From the NCBI GenBank assembly GCA_030753675.1, contig JASMBU010000014.1, forward strand, positions 1 through 36,063: 36,063 nucleotides of DNA. Direction: 5' to 3'. The notes beneath the pieces were generated by a model, which was given only the letters and a program-made list of their open reading frames with translations, made no database searches and had not been told where the DNA came from. Position 1 is the first letter of the stretch; each line of letters opens with the position of its first letter. The position numbers and the translations under genes were made by a program. Below are positions 19,454 through 26,758 of this stretch, piece by piece. Source of the DNA: Methylococcales bacterium. GTDB taxonomy: Bacteria; Pseudomonadota; Gammaproteobacteria; Methylococcales; Methylomonadaceae.

Positions 19454-21835
19454 ATGCGTTTTAGTGAAGCCTGGTTAAGAGAACAAGTTAACCCCGATCT
19501 TACGACAGAAGCCTTGGTTGAACAACTGACCATGGCCGGTTTGGAAGTCGATTCTGTGACTCCTGCCGCAGCAGATTTTTCTGGTGTAGTTGTGGGCAAA
19601 GTCGTTGCCATAGAGCAACATAGTAATGCGGATAATTTGAAAGTTTGTTCGGTTGATGTCGGTGGCGATGAGCCGCTACAAATTGTCTGTGGGGCTAATA
19701 ATGTCAGTATGGGCATGCATGTGCCGACGGCTTTGGTCGGCGCCGTATTGTCGGGTGGATTTAAAATCAAAAAATCAAAGCTGCGAGGCGAATTGTCTTT
19801 TGGCATGCTGTGTTCCGAGCAGGAATTAGGGACATCTGATTCAGCCGAAGGGCTAATGGTTCTGCCTCAAGAGGCCCCCGTAGGCGTTGATGTGCGTGAA
19901 TATCTGGCATTGGACGATACGTTAATAGAGTTGGATTTAACACCCAATAGAGCGGACTGTTTAAGTATTGATGGGGTGAGTCGAGAAGTCGCGTTATTGA
20001 ATAAAATGCCTTGGCAGCCGACTGAGCCGTCGGAAGTAGTCGTTGAGCATCAACAGACCAGAGACATTACGGTTGTCGAACCCTCTTTATGTTCTCGTTA
20101 TTTAGGGCGTTTGATCAAGGGTGTGAAGGTGGGTGCGCAAACACCGCTGTGGATGCAAGAACGCTTACGTCGTTCGGGTCATAGAAGCTTGGGCCCATTG
20201 GTCGATATTACAAATTATATTTTATTGGAACTAGGTCAACCTCTTCATGCTTTTGATGCGGATAAGTTATCGGGTCAAATTGCGGTTCGCTATGCGAAAA
20301 AAGACGAGAAAATTATCTTGTTAAATGATCAATCATTGACGCTGAGTAACGATGTTTTAGTTATTGCCGATGACCGTGGTCCGATTGCTTTAGCCGGTGT
20401 TATGGGCGGTAAGGATTCAGCTGTGGGTGTTGAGACGGTTGATATTTTTCTGGAATGTGCATTTTTCACGCCTGAAATGATGATGGGTAAAGCGCGTGAT
20501 TTAGGACTGCATACTGATTCATCGCACCGTTTTGAACGGGGGGTTGACCCATTTATTCAACGACGGGCAATAGAACGAGCCAGTCAAATGATTATTGATA
20601 TCGCCGGCGGGTGCGCAGGCCCCATCGTTGAGCTAACCGATGAAACCTATATGCCAAAACGGTTGCCGGTATTGTTGCGTGAAGAACGCATTGCAAAGGT
20701 TTTAGGTGTGGCTATGCCTGCTGCAGAGGTTGAAGATATCTTTCAACGGTTAGGGATGGTCGTTGAACGCCAGGATAATGGCTGGGCAATAACACCGCCG
20801 GGTTTTCGTTTTGATATTGTTATTGAGGCGGATCTTATTGAGGAATTAGGGCGTGTCTATGGTTACAATAATTTGCCACAGCAAAGTTTATTAATGCATG
20901 CGCAACTGTCATCCGCGCCAGAAACCGTTTTAGGTGTTGATCGTATTAAAGATTTATTGGTCGATCGAGGTTATCAGGAAGCGATTACTTACAGCTTTGT
21001 TGATGAGAAGGATCAACAAAAAGTCGCGCCTGAGGACAGAGTGATTGCGTTGAAAAACCCTATTTCTTCTGAATTATCGGTCATGCGAACGACTATCTGG
21101 TGTGGCTTATTAAATGTAGCGCATAGAAATGTGAGTCGTCAACACAGTCGGGTGCGGTTATTTGAAGCGGGTTTGTGCTTTAAAGTGGGCGCCGATGCTG
21201 GGGAAGTTGCGCAAGAAAAAATGTTAGCAGGCTTAGTATTAGGCTCGCAATTACCTGAGCAATGGGGCGAGTCGTCGAGAAAAATTGATTTTTATGATGT
21301 TAAAGCGGATTTAGAGGCTATTTTTGCGCTTAATGGTATTGAGCCAGACTTTGTGGCGCAAGAACATCCAGCCTTACATCCAGGACAAACAGCAGCGATT
21401 AAAACCAAGACCGGTGCTTTAATTGGCTGGCTAGGTGTCTTACATCCATCCTTAGAAAAACATTATGGTTTTGATAGTTCGGTATTTTTATTTGAATTAA
21501 AACAAGAGTTTGTGTTAAATAAGGGGGTGCCAAAATTCACCTCATTGTCGAAGCTTCCATCTGTGCGTCGTGATTTAGCATTGATTGTTGATGAAAACAT
21601 GCCGGTGAGTCGGATTTTAGCTGAAATCAATGGCTTTGAAGAAGAAGCCATTAAAGAGGTTATTGTCTTTGATATCTATCAAGGCGAAGGTATTGAGGTT
21701 AATAAGAAAAGTATAGGATTAGGTGTTTTTATTCAGAACTTAACACAAACGATGACAGATACAGAAATTGATGGATTAATGGCATCGGTGTTGGATAAAT
21801 TAACATTGAACTTGAATGCAAAATTAAGGGATTAA
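19454..21835 (+). CDS. pheT: Phenylalanyl-tRNA synthetase beta subunit
   Basis: Structural, editing and tRNA-binding subunit of PheRS, 793 aa. In order: the N-terminal B1 region, the EMAP-like tRNA-binding fold (about 40-150, with HSNADNLKVCSVDVG and LRGELSFGMLCSEQELG), B3/B4 with the editing site (SHRFERGVDP), B5, the catalytic-like core (NPISSELSVMRTT) and the C-terminal ferredoxin-like anticodon-binding domain (about 700-793, with PSVRRDLALIVDE). The ATG at 19454 has GGGAAG upstream. ihfA starts 7 bp after its stop, the normal gammaproteobacterial arrangement. Confidence 0.97.
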   Translation: MRFSEAWLREQVNPDLTTEALVEQLTMAGLEVDSVTPAAADFSGVVVGKVVAIEQHSNADNLKVCSVDVGGDEPLQIVCGANNVSMGMHVPTALVGAVLSGGFKIKKSKLRGELSFGMLCSEQELGTSDSAEGLMVLPQEAPVGVDVREYLALDDTLIELDLTPNRADCLSIDGVSREVALLNKMPWQPTEPSEVVVEHQQTRDITVVEPSLCSRYLGRLIKGVKVGAQTPLWMQERLRRSGHRSLGPLVDITNYILLELGQPLHAFDADKLSGQIAVRYAKKDEKIILLNDQSLTLSNDVLVIADDRGPIALAGVMGGKDSAVGVETVDIFLECAFFTPEMMMGKARDLGLHTDSSHRFERGVDPFIQRRAIERASQMIIDIAGGCAGPIVELTDETYMPKRLPVLLREERIAKVLGVAMPAAEVEDIFQRLGMVVERQDNGWAITPPGFRFDIVIEADLIEELGRVYGYNNLPQQSLLMHAQLSSAPETVLGVDRIKDLLVDRGYQEAITYSFVDEKDQQKVAPEDRVIALKNPISSELSVMRTTIWCGLLNVAHRNVSRQHSRVRLFEAGLCFKVGADAGEVAQEKMLAGLVLGSQLPEQWGESSRKIDFYDVKADLEAIFALNGIEPDFVAQEHPALHPGQTAAIKTKTGALIGWLGVLHPSLEKHYGFDSSVFLFELKQEFVLNKGVPKFTSLSKLPSVRRDLALIVDENMPVSRILAEINGFEEEAIKEVIVFDIYQGEGIEVNKKSIGLGVFIQNLTQTMTDTEIDGLMASVLDKLTLNLNAKLRD

Positions 21836-21842
21836 GTAGATT

Positions 21843-22142
21843 ATGGCGTTAACAAAAGCAGATTTTGCCGAAGGTTTATACGATGATATGGGTTTAAATA
21901 AACGTGAAGCCAAAGAAATTGTCGAATTGTTTTTTGAAGAGATTAAGTCATCTTTAGAGCAGGGCGAACAGGTCAAAATATCCGGTTTTGGTAAGTTTGA
22001 ATTAAAAGACAAGAGCAGTCGTCCCGGTAGAAACCCTAAGACTGGGGAAGAAATTCCTATTTCAGCACGGCGTGTGGTAACATTCCGGTCAGGTATGAAA
22101 TTAAAAGCGCGGGTAGAAGTATATGCTGGAACCAAGTCATAA
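21843..22142 (+). CDS. ihfA: Integration host factor subunit alpha
   Basis: DNA-bending nucleoid protein that pairs with IHF-beta and binds sequence-specifically in the minor groove. It is 99 aa, the usual size. It begins [20 protein letters not shown], has the core [20 protein letters not shown] and the DNA-intercalating beta-arm segment [18 protein letters not shown]. Its position right after pheT, not after rpsA, marks it as IHF-alpha and not IHF-beta or HU. Its 3' end overlaps the next gene by 20 bp, which implies coupled translation. Confidence 0.96.
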   Translation: MALTKADFAEGLYDDMGLNKREAKEIVELFFEEIKSSLEQGEQVKISGFGKFELKDKSSRPGRNPKTGEEIPISARRVVTFRSGMKLKARVEVYAGTKS

Positions 22143-22476
22143 TAATCAATTACCAGAAATTCCTGCAAAACGCTACTTTACCATTGGTGAAGTGAGTGAG
22201 TTGTGCGATGTTAAGCCGCATGTTTTACGGTACTGGGAACAGGAATTTACCCAGTTAGAACCGGTTAAAAGACGCGGTAATAGACGTTATTATCAACGCC
22301 ATGACGTGCTGATTATTCGTCAGATTCGATCGTTATTATATGAGCATGGTTACACGATTAGTGGTGCTAGAAGTCATTTAGAACAGGATAATAATCGGGT
22401 TGACAGTAATGTCACGAAACAATTGATTCAGCAGATGCGGACTGAATTGGAAGAAGTATTAGTACTACTAAAATAA
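22123..22476 (+). CDS. MerR-family transcriptional regulator
   Basis: Small DNA-binding protein of 117 aa with a MerR winged helix-turn-helix at about 17-85 ([20 protein letters not shown], then WEQEF and [18 protein letters not shown]). A short C-terminal helix follows ([17 protein letters not shown]). There are no cysteines placed like a metal or redox sensor, and no effector domain. This is the regulator regularly found directly downstream of ihfA in gammaproteobacteria; its targets are not known to me. It overlaps ihfA by 20 bp. Confidence 0.9.
   Translation: MLEPSHNNQLPEIPAKRYFTIGEVSELCDVKPHVLRYWEQEFTQLEPVKRRGNRRYYQRHDVLIIRQIRSLLYEHGYTISGARSHLEQDNNRVDSNVTKQLIQQMRTELEEVLVLLK
22447..22474 (+). 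promoter_or_regulatory. Possible promoter of tRNA-Pro
   Basis: TTGGAA (22447-22452) and TAAAAT (22469-22474) are spaced 16 bp apart inside the 3' end of the merR-type gene. The expected start is about 22481, shortly before the tRNA. The match is moderate. Confidence 0.4.
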
Positions 22477-22493
22477 TTATTTTTTGATGTCGT

Positions 22494-22570
22494 CGGGGCG
22501 TAGCGCAGCTTGGTAGCGCACCACAATGGGGTTGTGGGGGTCGAAGGTTCAAATCCTTTCGCCCCGACCA
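22494..22570 (+). tRNA. tRNA-Pro (anticodon GGG)
   Basis: A 77-nt cloverleaf. The acceptor arm CGGGGCG pairs with CGCCCCG, followed by discriminator A and an encoded CCA. The D-arm is AGCGCAGCTTGGTAGCGC. The anticodon stem CCACA/TGTGG encloses ATGGGGT, giving anticodon GGG. The T-arm is GAAGGTTCAAATCCTTTC. It lies 17 bp after the merR-type gene. Confidence 0.96.
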
Positions 22571-22940
22571 AAAAAGTTACATGCCTTGTAACTGTTAAAA
22601 TTAATGAAAAAATATAGCGTTAGACTTTTTTAGGAAAGTCGTTCAGCAGTTACCTGTTCAGGTGGCCTTCATTTGAAACCACAGACGATTAGGCCATAAA
22701 CGAAGACGTCTAGCAGTGTAAGGCCTTACTTAAGTTTACTGTTGTACGAGGTGATCTCTTGTCATTGAATAGGCTATTTAGGTATTCTTTTTTGAAAAAA
22801 CACGTTGTATTTAAGAGAAATAGTATTATGTTTAGCTAAGTCTCTTATCACCTTCCTGTGAAAGAATCCTGTGATAAAGTTCTAATGATTTTGATAGCAT
22901 GTAGGCAATGAAATTTTATGCTCAGTTGAAATAGTTCGTA
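22571..22940 (+). other. 370-bp non-coding gap with several small inverted repeats
   Basis: No gene or recognised RNA family was found. A 7-bp hairpin AGTTACA/TGTAACT (22575-22581 with 22587-22593) directly follows tRNA-Pro and may end its transcript, although there is no T-run. Other pairs are GACTTT/AAAGTC (22623-22640), ACCTG-TT-CAGGT (22652-22663, operator-like) and TAAGAGA/TCTCTTA (22812-22847). It lacks the conserved core of a GEMM cyclic-di-GMP riboswitch. It may contain the dead promoter of the downstream pseudogene. Confidence 0.5.
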
Positions 22941-24442
22941 GTGTTTTTTGGGGGTCTTGTGATTTTTCGGCCCTTAGATTCTTTACTTGAGCCCAATTCC
23001 TCGTTTTTCATCATGTTGCTAGAGCCATCTAGTGAAGAAATTGTATTTCGTTTTGTTGTGCCGTTTGTTTTATTAGTAGCGTTTACTACTATAAAATTTT
23101 TGAAGTATCAACAATCCTCTATAAAGAATGATTTGGCTCTGCTAATTGCGAGCACAAATGCGCCTGTTATCGCTATTGATGCTAAAGGTTTAATTACAGT
23201 GTGGAATGATTGTATCGCACAGATTTTAGATTCTTCTGAAGATGAGGTGATGAGTACAGAATTGGCGTTATTGGTTTTAGAAAAAGACAATGTGACTCAA
23301 CTTGTTCATAACCGAACGTTTGCTGGCCAAGGCTGTTCTAGTTATGAAATGACCTTGGTCGATATTGGTGAGTTCATCACCGCAACGTAATGTACAAGGC
23401 CAAATTATCGCGTGTATGTCTATCGGTCAGGATATCACCGAGTTAAATAGCGTCCATCTTGAACAAGAGCGCGTAGCGAATGATTTAACGGCATTAATAG
23501 ATACCGCGAATGTGCCGATATTTGGTATTGATACGGATGGTTTGGTTAACGAATGGAACCAGACAGCAGAGCGTATTACCGGTTACAGTAAAAACGAGGT
23601 GCTGGCTCGAGATCTAGTCGAAAGGCTTATTACTGAGAATTATAAAACATCGGTTAAGGCTGTTTTAGATGCAGCCCTAATCGGCAGTCAAATAGCAAAC
23701 TATGAGCTTCCGTTGCACACCAAAGGTGGCTCTCAGGTTGATGTGTTATTAAACGCATCGGCACGTCGAGATTCAGAAGGCCAAATTGTGGGTATTGTGG
23801 GTGTGGGTCAGGATGTAACTGAACTGAATCGTACCCGAAAAGAGGTTGAAGGACAATTACAATCAGCAGCACATCATGATGACTTAACTGGCCTGCTTAA
23901 TCGCCGTTATTTTTATGATTATCTGAAAAGACAATTAGAAGCACATCAGGGTTCTGAGGAAATAGGAACCTTGTTGTTTTTAGATCTGGACCGATTTAAA
24001 TTGGTGAACGATAGCTTAGGGCACGGTGTCGGCTATAAGTCGTTGCCAAGCGGTTGCAGGCCAGCGTAAGAGCGGGTGATTTGGTCTGTCGTCTAGGGTG
24101 TGATGAATTTATTGTGTTATTGCCTTTTGAGGCAAATGAGCGCATAGCGATTGGTAGAAAGGCTATGCATCGATGACACATTTTAAGCGGCTTCCGTATA
24201 GTCAGGTTAAGATTGATCAGAGTTTTATTGCCGATATTGATAAAAATGAAGACAGCTTGGCTATTGTTGAAGTGGTGCTAACGATGGCCAGAACACTGAA
24301 CTTAGAGGTTATTGCTGAAGGTGTGGAAACGCAGGAACAATTTGACGTTCTAAATAAACTGAAGTGTTCAGGTTTTCAGGGTTATCTGTTTTCAAAACCC
24401 TTAGTGGCACAAGCAATAAAGGAATTAATAAGTCATGATTAG
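22941..24442 (+). pseudogene. Broken membrane-anchored PAS-PAS-GGDEF-EAL cyclic-di-GMP signalling gene
   Basis: Remains of one long gene, now in several frames. Part 1 (22941-23390) has an N-terminal membrane segment (FVVPFVLLVAFTTIKFL) and most of a PAS domain (APVIAIDAKGLITVWND). The frame changes near 23357-23365; restoring two bases there would join it to part 2. Part 2 (from about 23365 to 24060) has the end of PAS1 (IACMSIGQDITELN), a full PAS2 (VPIFGIDTDGLVNEWNQTAE) and the start of GGDEF (DDLTGLLNRRYFYDYL, LLFLDLDRFKLVNDSLGHG). Near 24033 the frame changes again. The GGDEF motif then reads GCDEF at about 24100. Around 24160 the sequence jumps to the EAL C-terminal half (GYASMTHFKRLP, KIDQSFIADI, VIAEGVETQEQF). 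The rest of GGDEF and the catalytic first half of EAL, including ExLxR, are missing. It is non-functional as an enzyme. Confidence 0.88.
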
Positions 24443-24498
24443 CGCACTTTCAAAGAGGTTGGATTGTTGTTATTTGATATACAAAACAACTGTGCTCG

Positions 24499-24780
24499 AT
24501 GATGCTTAAAACAACGTTAACTTCTGACAATATCGTATTTGTAGGGCATAGCTTAAATCTTAGGGATGGCTTTGGCGTTTGGCCGAAACCTGAAGGGGTT
24601 TGGGTTATTTTTAAGAAAACAGAACAGGGTATTAATTATCTTGGCATGATTATGCCCATTCTGAATGGCCTGATCTACCATTGCCTTAACGAATGGCTGT
24701 CTCAGTCAGAGGCGATAATTAACACAGCGGGTAAATCATCTCCGGAGCCGAATAAAAAAGACTTCTGGCGCTGGGCGTAG
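24499..24780 (+). CDS. Small hypothetical protein, uncertain
   Basis: A 93-aa open frame starting ATGATG at 24499 with codon use like its neighbours, but with no visible ribosome site. The product has no signal peptide. Notable stretches are RDGFGVWPKPEGVWVIFKK and a hydrophobic patch LGMIMPILNGLIYH. I do not recognise a family. Its last 45 bp overlap the 3' end of the convergent methyltransferase gene, whose C-terminus is well supported, so the frame may be spurious or a remnant attached to the decaying gene upstream. Confidence 0.35.
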   Translation: MMLKTTLTSDNIVFVGHSLNLRDGFGVWPKPEGVWVIFKKTEQGINYLGMIMPILNGLIYHCLNEWLSQSEAIINTAGKSSPEPNKKDFWRWA

Positions 24781-25314
24781 GGTGTTTTTAATACTGATGC
24801 GTTTAAGAGCGTAGCTTAGTGGGTTAAGGGTTGTAAACCATTCAGAGATACAAGTGAATTCAAGCACGCCGGCACTATGACCGGGGTAGGCGATAATCGA
24901 TAAACATCCTTCGATAGCGAGTAGGTTAACAGCCGATTGAATTGCTATAAGCGTACTCTCTGGCTGAGTGGTCATGGTTTTTTCGCCGCCTGGTAAATAG
25001 CCTAAATTAAACATAATGGCTTTAATGTTAAGGCTATGGTTTTTAGCAATGTGTTGGCTTAGATGTTGATGATCGCTGAGGCAATAGGTCACGGGGATAT
25101 GGTTTAATCCTTGTGTGGCTAAGTGGCTCTTAGTTGTGGTTAATGCTTTTTTTTGTAAGTCAAAGACGTAGACGTGTCCATGGGGGCCAACTGTATTGGC
25201 CAGAAAAGCGGTATCGTAGCCATTACCAGCTGTTGCATCAATAACGATATCACCTGATTTTAAATACTGTGCAATGAGGTGTTGAGTTTGATCAACCAGT
25301 GAAATGCGAGTCAT
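24736..25314 (-). CDS. YtqB/MnmM-type SAM-dependent methyltransferase, probable tRNA nm5(s2)U34 methylase
   Basis: A 192-aa class I SAM methyltransferase of the rRNA_methylase family (PF06962 type). SAM motif I is VIDATAGNGYDTAFLA (about 24-39), followed by GHVYVFDLQKKAL. The family-specific block is KAIMFNLGYLPGGEKTMTTQ with PESTLIAI, and then SIIAYPGHSAG. This block is the hallmark of Bacillus subtilis YtqB, now MnmM, which methylates nm5s2U to mnm5s2U at the tRNA wobble position. Its start lies inside the 3' end of the FAD oxidoreductase gene (23-bp overlap), so the two are translated together. That partner is what the pathway would need for the preceding step. Family membership is seen; the tRNA substrate is inferred. 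Confidence 0.85.
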   Translation of the reverse strand: MTRISLVDQTQHLIAQYLKSGDIVIDATAGNGYDTAFLANTVGPHGHVYVFDLQKKALTTTKSHLATQGLNHIPVTYCLSDHQHLSQHIAKNHSLNIKAIMFNLGYLPGGEKTMTTQPESTLIAIQSAVNLLAIEGCLSIIAYPGHSAGVLEFTCISEWFTTLNPLSYALKRISIKNTLRPAPEVFFIRLRR

Positions 25315-26362
25315 AAATACGATTAATATTGGCTTGCGAAGGAATGCTGGCTGATTGTGTGGTTAGGTGTTTATAAAAAAGCAGACTATACCAAGGGATT
25401 TCCAGACAACCTTTGGCGCCAAAGCCATTAAAAATAAACAGGCGCTGGTGTTGCGGGTGGTAGCCTATAAAGGGTTGTTTATCAAGTGTACAGGGACGAA
25501 TTTGAGCGCGATGGGCGACCAGTTCAGCGCTGCCAAGACGAGGGTTTATTTTTTCAAATGCACGGGTAAGATTGTTTTTTCCTGCAACTGTTGGCCGACA
25601 ATCAATGTTTTTAGCATCAAAGGTTGCACCGATTTTAAATGTTGATTCGGGTTCAGGGATCAGCCAAGAGCCATAACTGATAATTTCTTTCGGTAAGCTG
25701 ATAGTGCTTTTCAGGGTTAAAATTTCGCCTTTAGCCGGCTGAAAAGGCAGCCAAGAAAACCAAGGGTTTTGGGCGCCATGATAGCCCTCGCAGAAAATAA
25801 TATTTTGAGCAGAAATATTTCGCCATTGTATGGAATCGTTTTTAACGATTAGATTACTGTAATGCAACTGTGTTTTTATATAGCTGTTATGGTTAATAAA
25901 GAATTGCTGTAATTGTGCTAATAACCGTGCCGTTAAGACCTGACCTGTTTGGTGTTGTTCAATAGCGCCGAAAGGACAGGAGAAGTCAGCTATTTGTGTG
26001 TTGTCTTGAGTAACGTGATTAAAAAAAGGCTGGTAGGCAGGGTCGTTTTTTCGTTTATTGAAGGCGGTTTTTTCCTCCGCGTTTTTAAAAAACCGAAGTA
26101 GTTTTTTCTTGAGAAAGAAGGGCGTATTAAACGTTGATTCCAGATCTTGGTATAATCGTTTTGCGTGGCTTAGACAGACTTCAGCATTTTGATTTTTGAC
26201 AAATCGCATCCCGGTGATGGGGTTAATGAGCCCGCCGGCAATACGCGACGCATTTTCTTTGGCAGGATCAATAATGACAATGCGGCGACCAGCTTGTATG
26301 AGCCGCCAGCCTAACAAGCTGCCCGCCAAACCCTGACCAATAATCAGGTGGTCAACGTTCAC
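25292..26362 (-). CDS. FAD-dependent oxidoreductase of the DAO family, candidate cmnm5U oxidase (MnmL/MnmC1-like)
   Basis: A 356-aa DAO-family flavoprotein. The N-terminal dinucleotide fold is HLIIGQGLAGSLLGWRL (about 5-21) with VIIDPAK at the end of the second strand. SRIAGGLINPITGMRFVKN follows, a motif of a stand-alone subfamily. The C-terminal FAD-contacting part is PFIGYHPQHQRLFIFNGFGAKG. The start is GTG at 26362, 7 bp after the HopJ-like gene. It overlaps the MnmM-like methyltransferase gene by 23 bp. In E. coli, the C-terminal FAD domain of MnmC removes the carboxymethyl group of cmnm5U; in Bacillus a stand-alone DAO protein (YurR/MnmL) does so. The pairing here suggests that role. 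Amino-acid oxidase activity remains possible. Confidence 0.82.
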   Translation of the reverse strand: MNVDHLIIGQGLAGSLLGWRLIQAGRRIVIIDPAKENASRIAGGLINPITGMRFVKNQNAEVCLSHAKRLYQDLESTFNTPFFLKKKLLRFFKNAEEKTAFNKRKNDPAYQPFFNHVTQDNTQIADFSCPFGAIEQHQTGQVLTARLLAQLQQFFINHNSYIKTQLHYSNLIVKNDSIQWRNISAQNIIFCEGYHGAQNPWFSWLPFQPAKGEILTLKSTISLPKEIISYGSWLIPEPESTFKIGATFDAKNIDCRPTVAGKNNLTRAFEKINPRLGSAELVAHRAQIRPCTLDKQPFIGYHPQHQRLFIFNGFGAKGCLEIPWYSLLFYKHLTTQSASIPSQANINRIYDSHFTG

Positions 26363-26369
26363 AACATCA

Positions 26370-26720
26370 TTATTTAGCGACTAAGGCGGTGCCATTAAAG
26401 CGAATACCTTGCCAGCCATAAGTCATAAAATTGCGGATATTTTGATGGCCGTTACCCTCGGGTTCCTCTAAGACATCTTGCCAGTAGAATTTGCCAAATA
26501 GAGCTAGAGTTTGTTGTTCTGAGAGTTGATGAATTTGGGCGAAAGCAAATATTTTACAAGACTTTTCATTCGCACCGGCAGCATTAATAAGCGTGTTAGG
26601 AGCAGAGCCGTTACTAAATTCAACGGGGCTATAGTGGTAATACTGGTCAATAATGGTCATGGTCTCATCAAAACTCACCGCATTAGCGGTAAGTTGACTG
26701 AGAAATTGTTCTAAAGTCAT
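26370..26720 (-). CDS. HopJ type III effector-family protein
   Basis: A 116-aa protein of the HopJ family (PF08888), named after a Pseudomonas effector but widespread in free-living gammaproteobacteria with no secretion role shown. The family features are FDETMTIIDQYYHYSPVEFS, the central KIFAFAQIHQLSEQQTLALF and FYWQDVLEEPEGNGHQNIRN, ending in FMTYGWQGIRF. There is no signal peptide and no type III system nearby, so it is unlikely to be an effector here. It lies 38 bp after the Hsp70-like gene and 7 bp before the FAD oxidoreductase, on the same strand. Confidence 0.88.
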   Translation of the reverse strand: MTLEQFLSQLTANAVSFDETMTIIDQYYHYSPVEFSNGSAPNTLINAAGANEKSCKIFAFAQIHQLSEQQTLALFGKFYWQDVLEEPEGNGHQNIRNFMTYGWQGIRFNGTALVAK

Positions 26721-26758
26721 GGGTTAATGAGTATCAAAAAAATGGGAGTAATGAGGCG

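Noticed and set aside
22600..22940. GEMM-type cyclic-di-GMP riboswitch ahead of the PAS-GGDEF-EAL remnant
   Set aside because: The conserved GEMM core and its paired helices could not be found; only unrelated short hairpins are present.
24806..24875. A tRNA-like stretch (GCGTAGCTTAGTGG, then GGTTGTAAACC and GTGAATTCAAGCAC) on the + strand
   Set aside because: The arms do not pair as a full cloverleaf and there is no CCA. The same bases encode a conserved part of the MnmM-like protein on the other strand.
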